In this document: positions 12,073 to 24,674 of the stretch, piece by piece
Numbering within the stretch: the first letter of the stretch is position 1
Layout of the letters: each line of letters opens with the position of its first letter
DNA from: Acanthaster planci
Taxonomy: Eukaryota; Echinodermata; Asteroidea; Valvatida; Acanthasteridae
Length of the DNA stretch: 64,000 nt
NCBI RefSeq assembly: GCF_001949145.1
Contig: NW_019091364.1
Coordinates: 3,927,964-3,991,963 of the forward strand
Direction: 5' to 3'
Position numbers and translations under genes: made by a program
The notes under the pieces: model-generated
What the model was told of the DNA's origin: nothing
Seen by the model: only the letters and a program-made list of their open reading frames with translations
Database searches by the model: none

Positions 12073-13383
12073 ATGCATTCTGCTGCTTGGGTTGCCTGCT
12101 TGGCAGGTAGGTTACAGTTATTCGTTCTTTTCTTTCAAATTGTTATCTTACACTGAAGCTGTCCAAATAACTAAGAAAATAGGACCGATACCCCAGATGT
12201 ATAGGTCATTGCAGCCTAATTTGCAATAGTATGCCCAGTGAAAGCATTCAGGTTTAGTGGCTTTGGCCTTGGTTATGTGCCGTGTTATTTTATGCCATGT
12301 CGAACTTACATACATTTCGTTATAAATTTAGCAGATCAATGCCCTTAGCATGAATTATGTTTGCAATATTACATTAGATGCGGCCATTCCTTCAGCTCGA
12401 CAGGATGTTTTGAACCGCAGTGGCACGGCGACTGTTGAGCGCAACTGCGGCGCTATTGCCACACTTATTTGAATTACGTTCAGCAGGGCAGTAGCGCTGC
12501 CTGTAGCTTAGGCATACAAGAAAGTCTGAAATAGACACGAATTTACGCACCTCACATAAAGGTCAATTACATGTATTATATAAACCTTGTCTCAGAAAGT
12601 CAACTGAATATCTGGAATGTAGGATCCCTGGCTAGGCAAAATTGACAGGTTTAATCATTAGGAGCATGGGATTTAGGTTTGGGGAGGGAATTGGGGCTTA
12701 GATTTCGACATGTATTATATGTCTAAATTCGTCATTAACCAACTTTTAATGCCAGAGTACTTTAGTTTATCATTATGTTTGCCAAGGGAATATACCCAGC
12801 ACGATATGTGGCAAACAGTGACCCCAAAGCTGTATACCCTAAGACTACCCCCCCCCCCGAAAATCTGAAAGGAATTCCAATGATTCCGTCAACACAAAAG
12901 AAGACACAATAGAGGGGGTCGCCCTTTGTCACATATTGCCCATCAGATGTAAGGGAACCTTCCTTCAACCTTTTCAAGCTATTGGACTGGCATTGTTTCC
13001 ACCAAAATCAGGTTACATGCGGTAGAATAAGTAATGCACTAGCTGGGCACAAGTTTAACCAAAATCAAAGGCTGAAGGCAAGGTTCACGATACATCTACG
13101 GGTTTCTTGAGTAGGCCCTCGAGTTTTTGTAAGCGCCCAAATTTTCGAACGCTCCGAGTACAGTGCCTACTGTGCCAATTTAGAGATCCGGCCCTCCACT
13201 CAGTTGTCTTTAAAATGTTTTATTCGCACATTTATAAAACACATCGCAGAGGCAGCTCACAAAATATTTGATTTATTTTCGTGTCTGCAATTTATTTACA
13301 ACATATAATTTCACCCTCACTGTTTTATTATTTTAGTCGTTCTGTCAGTGGTTGTAAGGGGTGGGAACTGCACCACACAAGCG
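12073..13383 (+). pseudogene. Kazal-family secretory leader, two exons, inhibitor exon not found
   Basis: Exon 1 is 12073-12106 (34 nt, ends in phase 1, donor GTAGGT) and exon 2 is 13337-13383 (47 nt, acceptor TTTTAG, donor GTAAGT). Joined, they encode a 27-residue signal peptide plus short mature start: MHSAAWVACLAVVL... to NCTTQA. The exon sizes and phases are the same as in the two Kazal genes nearby (34 nt; 44 or 47 nt), and the CxAVVL pattern resembles theirs. No plus-strand exon with Kazal cysteine spacing was found from 13384 to 15803. One possible alternative ending starts at 13491 (acceptor GGTTCAG) and reads about 17 codons to a stop with a CC pair. It may be a truncated duplicate, or a gene whose last exon has diverged. 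Confidence 0.5.
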
Positions 13384-15803
13384 GTAAGTTTGATGAAAAT
13401 GTTACCTCAAACTATCTTCCCTCGTCTGTTGTTTGTTTGTTGGTTTGGATTAAGTTTGTTTCTTTTTGTTTGGGGTTTGATTTGGTTCAGGTCAGTTCGG
13501 TCCAAGAGCTTCTCGATACATGTTGCCCTCCAAACCTCGATTAAAAACCGTCTTATACTGATAATCATCACGTGTGCATGCAGGTTCGTGCACATTATGG
13601 CGTGGAACGCACCAAAACGTTTTGTTTAAAAGATCAAAATAAATTAGCTTTAAACGAATCTTATTGCTAAAAATATTGTCCAATTCATGGTTGGTCATGA
13701 CAACACTATTTTATTGTAGTCAAACACTACCGATGTGAAATGGTAATGTAGCAGACAAAGCCCCACGTCAGTTGGACGGTGGGAGGAAGGAGGAACGGTC
13801 CCCTAATTAAAGCGGACGAGCACTTGGAGAACACGTAAACACTAAATGATGTCTAACTCCAGAACTACAGCTTATTAAATAGGAAAACAGTTGGTGTATA
13901 GTAATGGCTAGATGGCACCGTAAATAACAATACAATGGATGGTCAAAGGCTGACACTAATACAGCTGGGGCACGTTGTAACACAGAAAGCAGTTACCACA
14001 ATCGTACAATTTGTCCGACAGAAGATCGTGTAAAGTATTTAAACAATGATAAGTACTTACTAGGGATTTCTAGCATTGACACTTTCCCACACTTGGGAGC
14101 ATGGCCGAGGCCATGCTCCCTGCAACCACCTTCACCCTACGTGCACAAGAAGCGCCTTAAAAGTATAAACTTTATGTTAATTACCTCCGTGACGCGTATT
14201 GGAAAGATAAGTGTGCCTTACGCAGGTACGGTTCCCTACAGTAATATGTTAATTAATCAACAGTGGCAGCACATTCTAATGAAAGATTAGGATGAATCAG
14301 AAACAAATGACCAAGCAACTGGTCAAATTCTTCACAGATTAGCTCTTTGGTTGCCGCAACAACTTCCCTCATGAGTGTGAATCATTGTTGGTTAATCCAG
14401 TGAACGATGCCGAGTGGCACTGGTTGAGCGCTATCCCTCATCGCCTCACCAAAATGAGTGAATAAGTGCTTGCAACTTCGTTACAGACTCCACAATTACT
14501 TTCCTTGACAAAGCAAAGTTCCACCTGCCGCAGAATGTACCAGGAAAATGTTTTTAGTTCGTTCTATAAATTTAGTGGTCCTCTGACACGTATACCATCT
14601 GACATGTTTGGTAAGGAATGTATCACTGCAATTGACTTCAAACTATTGTTTTTTGTTTGGAAGGTAATTTGCAGTACTTATTCAGTCTTTGAAATTAAAC
14701 AATGAGTTGTAAACATTAAAAAAATCATAGGGCAGACTTAACAAGGAAAAACTGGACCCAAAATCTATAGAATAACCCATTTGCCCTCTTAAATGGAGTC
14801 CGTCGTACCCCAATGACTAGGGTTTTGCAAGAATTTGAGATTTTAAGCGGTAGAAAGACCGAACGCAATTGAATTCGTGGATTGTTTGAGTTGCTTAGAC
14901 TTTTGTGGTACGAGTAGCCTCCAGATGAGATCCACATCAAATTCGGAGTTCTTCTACTCTAACAAATAAACACGACAAACGCTGGAAAGAATCAAATTTC
15001 CCCGCCAGAGGCCAGGGAATAGAATTTGTGAGAAATTTCGCACAAAGCCCCGCGAAAAATGGTGCTCTGCACTGTGCATCGCCCGTTTAACTCACACACG
15101 AACATAGACAAGGAACGAAATTGTAACCAAATAACAACAGTTAATATTCAACATGAAATTTATCCAGGCTTACAGTTTTAATGGCTTGCGTATGATTTCT
15201 ATCCATTTCAGGGATCTTAAGTCTATTCTATTTTCAACCTTGAAAGGGAAAATAATATTAGACAAAGGACTTCTCGTGGGAAAGTATCTCAATTTGTTTA
15301 GTTTATTTTACACAGGGCAAATTACATTGTAAACACCCACACCCGAAGAAGAATGGCACGAAACAGTTATTCTTAAAATGAGCGCTCAAACACATTAATT
15401 CCAGCAAGTGTAGGTTAAGCAGAACTGTATTAAGTGTTAGGTAGGCTCTGTATGAACAAATTGCCTGCATCGATTATTTCTTGGTGCTGGAAAGCGGTGG
15501 GCCTTTTATACTTCGTTTTGATGCTAAACTGCAGTACGCTATTATCTAGCTTCTTTGATCAAGCTTTCCCGAGACCGATAATGCAAGCAGGAATATTCTA
15601 ACGTCAGAAATGATGGTATGTTTTCTGACAGTTGTATTTTCATGGGGCCCGAATTACTGGTTTTCTGAAGCCCGGGGCACAACGTCTAATATACTTCTGG
15701 CGGATTATCCCGCCCTACAGGCAATAAGAAATTTGTTGATGAAAGTTAACGGTAATGGTGTCATTTAGCAGCAGCGATAGATCCATGATGACGACCGAAG
15801 CCT
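13384..15803. other. intergenic between convergent Kazal-family loci
   Basis: Scanned on the plus strand for the C-x2-C signature of a Kazal exon; none was found. An open stretch after an AG at about 14340 reads LFGCRRN-like residues to NDAEWHWLSAIPHRL before a stop, but it has no supported splice partner. Nothing else is recognised. Confidence 0.35.
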
Positions 15804-18800
15804 CTAGCGTTTACACTCGCCGTTCTGGACGGTCACCGAAGCTGGCTCGTCACCTCTATTATAAGCCCCGCAAAATACGCAGAAGTTTGCGTAGGTGACT
15901 CCCGTGCTGGTACACACTGGAGCCCAAATGAGCGTGCAGATGCCACTTGTGTAGAGACTGCAATCAGCGGTATCAGGCTTTAAAGAAATATATATAAAAA
16001 AGGGATTTTAAGACCCCGACTCACTAGGCGACTACACCCATGCATTGGGCTGTCAAAAGCGCACACGGGGTTTCCATACAGATGCCACGACGACGACGAC
16101 GACAACAGCGTCTGTTATGACAGCTTAACGGTCACAATTGGGCTGGTGAGCAAAAAATCTTCTACCACTGACGGTACACGTGAAATAGGGTAATGTAAGA
16201 ATTCACAAAACAACTGTCGTATTGCAATAAGGGAATAAATATATGTGCCTGGCCGGCCTTCAGACCGGTTCAGAAGAAAGGACACGACTTCTGGGATTGC
16301 CAAGCACACGTATTTATTCCATGTCATAAATACCTTTCGTGTCAGAAAGTCACTTTTTTGTGAATTATCAATTCCAAATTTGGCTCAATATTTCACTTTT
16401 TTACGCACTCATCTAGCCATTTTATCGTATGTTCCTGTCGCGAGTGGTCATTAACATCGCCTTACAGGCGCACACAAGGAATCTACTAATTGAGGTGACG
16501 CAGAACGCAATGAGCCGGTGGCAAGGGATATTGCATCCATTTATTGATACCAACGTTTACGTCTGGCGCTATGCCAACACAAAGTTTCTTCTTCTTCGTT
16601 AATTTTATTAGGTCAAAGTCAAAAAAGTGAAAATTCATAAATTTTCAAATATTGCTTCATTCCCCCAACACCATGCATTCTAGCTTTATGTTGCGTGCCT
16701 CCGCGAAATGTTGCCTATCAATCGTTTACGACTAATAAGAATAACTTTAATTTATGAACTGATTCCCAACTATATCTGAGGATGGGCTGCACTGGTATTT
16801 CTGCACCGATAAGCACGGAGTCGTGGGTTCGAGTCCCACCCGAGTACGTTTGTGGTAGTTTTCTCAAGCTTTCGGTGGTAACACTGAGTATACCGGTACA
16901 CTGTTACAAAACACGCCGGACAGGGAAAAAAAAGTGATCTTCAATTTAACACCATGGGGTAAATTAAACCCTAGCTGCTGCAGTGTATTCCAACAATTTT
17001 TTTTACAGCTGGCTGCTTCCATGTTAAGTTTTTAACCGGCAGAATCTTCAAATTCGTTTACAGGCGTTGAACAGTGTATGTAACTAATTCAATTAGAACT
17101 AATTTCATTCAATTGAACAGTGCATAACCAGGAGTCGATTTCGAGCTTGGTGACTGAAATGAGAAATTCCTCCCGAATTTTACTTTCGTCTTCGTCTATG
17201 GGCAATCATGTTCGCGTTTTCAGCATTCAAATTGGAAACTTCGAGTTAAGAGGAATATACGGCAAATTAAAATGCGTTTAAAACAGATAGGGAGATAACA
17301 ACATGAAAAAATACGCGAGAAGTGTGTCCCACGTATTAACTTGAAGGTGTATTTCTGTTATACCGGTACTTCAAACAAATTAGAAATCAAGAATACAGCA
17401 CATTTGCTCCAGTACTGATTACCCGTCAAAATGTAGAGATTAAAATCTCCATGGACCTTCATCACGAAGGCTGAAAGATGGATTTGTAATTTTTTTTTAA
17501 TTTCATACACAAGGACCGCCCTCTCCGTCAATGTGCATGTATGCTAAGATTTTTGGGGTTCTCTAAAACAATTGCTTATTTCTTTTTGTCACAGTATTTT
17601 TTAAATATGTTTTTCTTGCTTGCATGTTTTATTCCATTCTTCTCAACCTTTTACGACACCTCGCCACATTGTCTTTTTGTGTGATATACAACATCGCATT
17701 TTTATAAAAAAATCTCTACCCGTGAAACAAACGTTTTCTTTCTTGGATATTTTGCATAAATAAGTCGCAAAGAAAAAAAAAGAAATGGAGGATTTTTAAC
17801 GTTTAATGAATAACACTGCACGAATCTCACAAATGCTTGCCGATTCACGATATTGAACGCCAAAACACATACTGCGGGCGTGCCCGCGCGAATTCGAATA
17901 CTTGTTGTTGAATTTCCAAGTGCATGATGTTCTCCAAAGTTTGACTAAAATTTTGAATTTTCAGATTTGACTTGAAAAAGTAAAACTAGGTAGCAGCAAA
18001 CACGTGGACCTATAGCGTCCGACTGGTGGATGAAAAACTAAACGTCAAACTCTTGGTGGTTTGTTTTGAGTTTTTATCAATCACACCTTCTGCACTTACC
18101 TGGTGTTGACAGTCCACATCCTGGACAAGCACTGTCAATGCAGCTAAATAGCAAAAGGAGAGAACATAATCGCTATCAGTTACAAATTAAGAGATGATAT
18201 CAATCTATTACCCACATTCTACAATTTCACGAATTGTGCACTCGCACGGTCTGCTTCAATTACAAAGAGAATTTTCTTTCTCGACTTTGCAATCTCACAC
18301 AGGTACTGAGAGTCAGCGAAACAATGACTCATAAGAATTTGTAATGTTTTATCTCTTCCATACATTTCTGTCAGAATTAAGAAGAAAGGTGGGGAAATAT
18401 CAACATGGGTTTCTTGAAAATTACGGTTATCAAACAGTAAACTATCACTTCATGGTGATGACTGGACACGTAAACTCATTCCATTCAGCAAAGTTTCTTC
18501 ATTATGCACAAGGCGGAAGATATTTTAAGTTTAAACTTACTGCTATAAGGACATTACTACCATGTTCTTCCGGTTTTATCGAAGAACTGCCTTTGAATTT
18601 CAAAAGGTCAAGTAGCAGCATGAGAATTTTCAAAACAGAGAAAGACGGCATTAACTACTAAATTAACATCAACTATTAAAAAGATCAAAATATAATTAAG
18701 CGATTGCCAAAAGCACTCATATATTCCGAAAGTGCAGGTACTATCACTTTACAAAAAGTTGTAAAGTAAAAAAAATTGCTAATACGTTTTTCAGAGACAA

Positions 18801-19064
18801 GGTTTCATGCAATTCTTATTTCGTATAATTCTTGTGTTATTTTGAGTTCATATCTTACTGAATTCTGTTTTGGGCAAAGGAACAAAACTCCACCGTGACG
18901 GAGCAGGGACCCCAACTTTTAAAATGAACATTCAGTTTCTTGCAGTAATGGATTTGTAATGTTTTTATTTGAAGAGACATATAGTCCTATCGTAAAGATT
19001 AAAAAAAAATACATATATGTATTTACTCACCAGCTATGCACATAACCCAAGTTACAAAATGCAT
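15804..19064 (-). CDS. secreted Kazal-type serine protease inhibitor 1 (3 exons)
   Basis: Predicted 83-aa secreted protein. Exons on the minus strand: 19064-19031 (34 nt), 18143-18100 (44 nt) and 15977-15804 (174 nt including TAG). All junctions are GT-AG and the phases fit. The signal peptide begins MHFVTWVMCIA. One Kazal domain has cysteine spacing C-x7-C-x7-C-x10-C-x2-C-x18-C and the hallmarks WAPVC and GVTYANFC. Kazal domains block serine proteases by presenting a reactive loop, with P1 the second residue after Cys2. Here that is Leu (C-T-L), the kind of P1 that favours chymotrypsin- or elastase-like targets. It belongs to the same family as the 24.7-26.9 kb gene. Intron 1 (18144-19030) and intron 2 (15978-18099) contain no recognised gene; intron 2 carries a tRNA-like repeat near 16.8 kb. 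Confidence 0.85.
16778..16850 (+). repeat. tRNA-like sequence, probable SINE head or tRNA pseudogene
   Basis: A T-arm-like stem-loop GTGGG-TTCGAGT-CCCAC matches a Pol III box B. An approximate box A (GGGCTGCACTGGTA) lies about 30 nt upstream. The 3' acceptor strand CCGAGTA has no matching 5' strand, so it is not a functional tRNA by eye. It sits in intron 2 of the minus-strand Kazal gene. Confidence 0.4.
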
Positions 19065-19273
19065 GGCGGCTTCACAGTGGAAATCTTTGAGAGAGTTGGT
19101 GAAAAATGTTGACAATGTGAACACCTATATCGAGCAATGTTGTGTTCAGTATTCACTGGCTGACATGAAGATGCAGTTTATGTCTTGGCAACCCAGCCCT
19201 TTTATTACCACTGTTTATAGTTCGTAAATAAACTTGGATGGAATGTGATCAGATGTAAGCCGAAGTGGAGTGA

Positions 19274-19567
19274 CACACAAATGTTACATATCAAGGACAA
19301 CTTGTGATCAAACGTCATCCAGTCTGCCACTCTGGCGGAGTCATTACCTGTCGATCGTGCAAAAGGCGATACAATATGCCCGGACATGGCAACTGCAATG
19401 CCTTGTTATGTAAACCTAGAGGTGCCAATAACAAATTTGATAACATCGGAAAATGGAACATAAATACAGAGACAGATGTGTGGTCCACGGGAAGGCGCTT
19501 AGATGATCGGATTTCATGTAGGTATGGTAATCCTCACCAGAAATTATGTAGGCCCACTGGAGCATGA
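19274..19567 (+). other. cysteine-rich open frame of uncertain status
   Basis: An uninterrupted frame lies just upstream of Kazal gene 1, on the opposite strand. It contains RHPVCHSGGVITCRSCKRR and further cysteines (GNC, LLCKP, ISCRY, KLCRP). The PVCxSGGVIT...C-x2-C stretch resembles the middle of a Kazal domain with three residues missing between Cys3 and Cys4, and with no Cys2 at the expected place. No ATG start or acceptor is convincing. It may be a decayed Kazal exon or chance. Confidence 0.2.
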
Positions 19568-20426
19568 ATCCTTTCAAACTAGACTCCACAAAAGAGATGA
19601 AAGGATCCCAAAGACCTAAACTCAACCTCAACCCCAGCATCGACACGTCCTTCAGACAGCACTGGGTTAAAAAAGTGCAGCGTATTGTAATACAATGGAT
19701 AGACTAAATCTACAGTAAGAACCAGCATCACTTTAATTTGAAATATGAAAAATAACATCACTGAACAACGTCCATATCAATCGCATCACAGTTAAAAACT
19801 GCAAGTAATATAGTACACCAACTAGATGAGGGAGTGCACTTTTTGCTCGACATTTAAACAGATAATACTTCTTTCGCAAGAAAACACTCTTATAGTTGAC
19901 TTTTACTACAAGCTTTACTTGTGCCTCTACCTAGATAGTTATGTGCTAGAGCCGGATTTGAATATTTTGTCTATGTACGACACGCGGGAGACTACCTGCA
20001 TTGGCAAATACAGCCGAATGGCAGAAACGGCAGAGGGTGCCTATCCATAACAGACGAACAGAACTGAAATCGAATCATAGCCTGGTTCCCAGACCGTATG
20101 AATCTCTCTCCCTCCATGATCACCCAAGGATTTCTTCCATTTTCGACAAACAGCACCGTCATTCTGACCCCCGTGAATTTATTAACAGCAGTGGGTCGTC
20201 GAGTTTACGCTTAAACTGAAGCTGTTGTGTTCTGGTTCGTTTGAAATTGATCACTTAGGTACAGCAAAGTGAATGACAGGAGAGGTGCGACTTCACCTTT
20301 CTTTGGGGCAATCCAGCATTTTTTTTTATTGTCTTCATGTCAAAATATTATTATTCTCTTTATGTTTCAGCGGGACATTTGGTTTGTGCGCATGCGCGCC
20401 AAATTGTTTCGTGCCCGTGCGAACTG

Positions 20427-20777
20427 AAGATGGCGCCGAGTGATCGCGGTTTTGAGATCAGAATGTTTTGGGTATCATCATCTCTAAATTGACGTTTTTC
20501 GTTTTTTCTTTCCAACTGATTTGAATTTCAGACTTTCCAATTTAATTTGTGAAAGTATAAGTTCAAAACGACCAATATCTCTCTTATTTGGGCTTTGATC
20601 GGCGACGTCTACTGCGAATGTTATTGATACAAATGCAAAAATCAATAGTTTTTGAGGTGAATAATAGCATATTTCTCCAGTTTTCCCGGACCTGCCACCA
20701 AAAAACTATGTTTGGAAAAACAAAACTAAGGCGTGGAATGAAATTCATAAGGGCAAGAAGCCCTGTTGAAGAGAGCG
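20427..20777 (+). other. possible promoter element and exon
   Basis: AAGATGGCGCC at 20427-20437 resembles the YY1-type core promoter element found at many animal transcription starts, in a locally CpG-rich patch. Downstream, 20681-20777 has a good acceptor (ATTTCTCCAG) and a strong donor (GCG then GTAAGT) and is open in one frame throughout (FSRTCHQKTMFGKTKLRRGM onward). A second frame reads FPDLPPKNYVWKNK and stops. Product unknown. Confidence 0.25.
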
Positions 20778-22724
20778 GTAAGTTTTTATTTTACGTGTCT
20801 TCAACAGTTGCAGCGCCCTCCTCACAATGTATATGTACGTACCGAAAAAGAAGAAAAAATCATTTAAATCCACACAGCGGCAAACCGCGCCAAGGTGAGG
20901 GGAGCTGCACCAGATGTGTAGTAAGTCGATCAAGAGAGGTTTGAAACTGCACTATTTAAAGATAGATGGTCATGCTTTATAGATCTGGAATTGGGAACTT
21001 GAGTGGCCTCGTCGATGGTCGTACTCACAGTCCTTGTCCAGTTCATGTGGGCCAGGCATGTTATATAGCGCCAGTAATTGTTCCCTATCGTGACCTGTTA
21101 GCCATCACAGAGCAAAAACATGTCAGGAAAAGTTCAATTTGGAAGGGAAAAACCAGTCGTTTACTTAAAAATCACTTGCAAAATTTCTGACCATTTCTGA
21201 TATATTCACAGGGTGTCAAATAGCGTCCGTATATGTATGCATGCATAGAACTCTTTCTGATACACGTAGGCCTATGACTACAAACATGTTTTCATATTGT
21301 CACCTCACTATGTAAACCTTCAGATTATATCCGTCAGTTTTTCGTCACTTTTAAATTGATTGAACTTACTGTGATGCTTAATGGTACACATATAAATTTT
21401 GTTTTTTGAGGATTTCCACTTATCAAATTTGATGTCTGATCTGATAATGTTCAATCTGGCATAACATACTCCCCACCCTGTTAGCCTTGGAATCCAAGGC
21501 CAATTTTCCTGCTTGAGATCCACGGGATGACATACCCTTCAACGAGATGCATATGGAGAGGTACGCTTTTTGTTGGGAAGTTGTCCTGAGAAAATTGTAA
21601 GTATTCTTGACTGTAACCTCCTTAATGAATTGAATGATATGATAAATTCAGTTGAATTGTTTTACAAATATTCTGTTTTACAACAAAAAGGGAAACATTT
21701 TACAACAAAAATATACGCGATTCATGATGCAGTGTGCCACCAAGAGGTTTTTATGGAGAGGCCTTTTCATAGTGCATTATGGGCTATATAGTTGCCAAAA
21801 TCTCATTCATTAACTGCGCTGTGCATGGGAACCTTGCATTTTTCAGATTGTTGGTTTATATTGGTTGCAAATTCGAAATTGCTTATTGTGTTAGGTAGCC
21901 AAAATGGTCGTTTTGTGTGGTGTAGGGAAACAACTCAATCAATCAAATATCCCCAAGCTATGCACCAGAATGTGCTTAATCAGGGCAGTGTACTGACAAT
22001 AAATTTGGAAAAGGGGCCTGTCTGCAGCAAACTTGTGGTGGTGCAATGTATTGTGAATCACCTGTATTGAAACATTTTTAAATTCATTTTGGTTTTTCAC
22101 CTCTATGCCTGACAATGGCTCTGCTGCATGTATTCATTGCCAACTTGAAGATGTTCTCCATACCCAATGTAGAAATTGCTGAAGCCAAACAAATTGTTTT
22201 GCTGATCTTTTCGGTCTCAACTTTGTTTCACTTTTCAAGACTTGATCTTTAATCTCTGGCTCAGCCTGGCCATATCTCCTGTATAGCCGGAAAATCTATT
22301 TCTTGTTTTGGAATCACAATAGTCTAAAGTTCTTTTAAATCTGCTTTTCTTTCAGCTCAGTGACATGCTGATCTGCAGCAATAAGAATTTTTCATCAGGA
22401 ATTTGAACTGACTTTTTTGCTGATGTATTCAGAGGTGACTGGCCAAGGCTCGTCCAAGGATAGCTGCTTTCCTTTATATCATACTAAGTTCAGAAGTGTC
22501 ATGTCTGAGGACAGATCCAGAAATAAGTATTTTTGGGGAGGTCGTTTTCAAAGGTTCAAACATTTTTTAATTTCAACCTTGTATTGCCTTTAGGGGGTAA
22601 GGCTACACGATGGGTAATCTGCATGCATGTTGAAGGAAAGGAAGAATGGTACAAGAACGTAAGAGGAATCTATTGAAATAAACTAGTAACTGACCTGTTT
22701 TGATTGCTCATGGTTATACATGTA
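20778..22724. other. intergenic, nothing recognised
   Basis: No exon, RNA gene or clear repeat is supported here. Confidence 0.35.
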
Positions 22725-22872
22725 TGACATGAAAGTACATAATTGTATGGTCATGATGGTTATTTTGGTTATTTTATGACATGAAAGTACATAATTGTAC
22801 GGTCATGATGGTTATTTTGGTTATTTTATGACATGAAAGTACATAATTGTATGGTCATGATGGTTATTTTGG
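22725..22872. repeat. 52-bp minisatellite, 2.8 copies
   Basis: The unit starts TGACATGAAAGTACATAATT and ends GGTTATTTTGGTTATTTTA. Copies start at 22725, 22777 and 22829. They are nearly identical (one visible substitution, GTATGG versus GTACGG), which indicates a recent expansion. Confidence 0.9.
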
Positions 22873-24600
22873 CATGAGCAGAATATTCAGTACCAACATT
22901 GTTACAGTACAAAGGTATTTTTACAATTTGGAATATGTAGGTTGCTAACATGAGGTATCAATGACAAAATGATTTTTTTCATATTTCTTTTCTCAATCGA
23001 TTTTTATAAATTAAAGCATTGTCTCTCATGTAATTTCATGTTGAAGTAAAAGTGACAACTTGGGTTTTTTTATAAAGGCTACTCTGTTTTTAATTGTCTT
23101 AATGAGAAATGTATCCTATAATTTCATGTACATGTATCAGATATATGTCATCACTGGAAGACTTGACACCACATTATGGCAGTGCTTTCTGCAAATCTGC
23201 TGTGACAGAGAAAATAGATACAGCATGATTTCAACTTTGTACCTCCGAATATTTTATAGGTATTGTGTTCTATACCAATAAAATATTTAAACGAATGAAC
23301 CCCAAAACTGCACTCAGCTATGAACAAATATACACATTGTACTCAATATGAAATAAAGTGACAAGCATGTATAGTGCACTTTGCCTGGTTTATTCAGTCA
23401 TCCATTTGGCAGCGGTATGAAACTGTTTTCAGGAATTTATTTCGTTTTTGACCAACCAACCCTCCTCTGTTGGAAAACAAAAGAGAACCATAGAAAACAA
23501 GTTCAAAGAGCGCGCGTGTTTAATACTCATTCTCATCATGGATGATTGTTCCATTGAAGTGGTGAGTGTTAATTAATATGTCTTGATAGGAACAAAATAG
23601 GGAATATAATTACTGGTCATGCTTATGATATTTCCATATTCATGAGCAAAACTGTGATGTCATCTCAGGACGAAGCCCGTGATACATTGGTTTGTACACA
23701 AAAAGTCCTGCCTTTGTGTAGAGTTTCCTGGACTCATTTTTCTCCTTTTTGCTGATTCATAGCTGTTCATGTGCATAGGAATAAGAAAGCATCAATCTCT
23801 CGCTCAGAAACGTTTTGAGTCAGTAGATTCTGGGTTCACAATTTCAACAGAAACACTTATGCACTAAATCATGTCTTCTCTAGATAATTTCACAGTGGAA
23901 AAGCATAGATGATTTTAATTATTTAGAAACGTGCAATTTTCAGTGCATTAAAGGAGTTTTCATACACTGAAAAAGAGTGCAAAGTTGTACAAAAATCGTG
24001 TCTAGTAAAACTTCATTGCAACTACACTTTAATTTTCGAAAAGTGCATAGATGGATTACAATGTTGTTAATTCTTACATTGAAAAAGAAACAAAAAGGTT
24101 TAAAGTTTCTTGAAGGAGGAACGACCTTATTCTATCGTTTTGCTTCAAATTACAAACGAGAAACGACTCGGTTTTCAACACTGCTTTCCGTTTCACATTG
24201 AAAACAGAAAAGAAAAATTGCTTTCAATATTCGGTTTTCGTTTCAAATCGAAAAAAACAAATAAACGAAACGCACACAGACATTAATCATCAGTGTGAAC
24301 ATCATCTTCCCCAGAGTATGAATTCAAGCTCAATGCCAATAATTCTACGCGTTAATTTAACTGAACTCAGTGGAAAATCCTTACTAAAACATCCGGTAGA
24401 TAACAGAATTTCTGCATTTACCGAGTTATTTAGTCCACGAAAAGGAAATAATTCGATCTAGTTTTATGTGTGAAACCGAAATCCTGCAAGAAGTAGAAAT
24501 TAAAGGTCTGTATTATGTACCTTAATTTCTTTCAAACTTTGCGCCGAATAAAGTTAAAATGTTTTTTTTTAACTATTTTTTAAGAGTCCAACGCGACATT
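22873..24600. other. intergenic, nothing recognised
   Basis: AT-rich sequence downstream of Kazal gene 2. Several short open frames on both strands show no splice support or family motif. Confidence 0.35.
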
Positions 24601-24606
24601 TTTATT
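24601..24606 (-). terminator. polyadenylation signal AATAAA for Kazal gene 2
   Basis: TTTATT on the plus strand reads AATAAA on the minus strand, 69 nt after the stop codon at 24675. This is a normal position for the 3' end of a short transcript. Confidence 0.5.
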
Positions 24607-24674
24607 AATAGAATTATATAGTAAGTGTCGTCAGCTCGTAGACTTCCTCCCCCAAGTCGTCATCCACACAGCAA

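Noticed and set aside
13281-13544. 87-codon plus-strand frame overlapping the Kazal-like leader exon
   Set aside because: Wrong frame for the leader. The spliced frame gives a proper signal peptide with exon sizes matching the paralogs.
18344-18661. 105-codon plus-strand open frame within intron 1 of Kazal gene 1
   Set aside because: No splice sites, no recognisable domain and intron-like composition.
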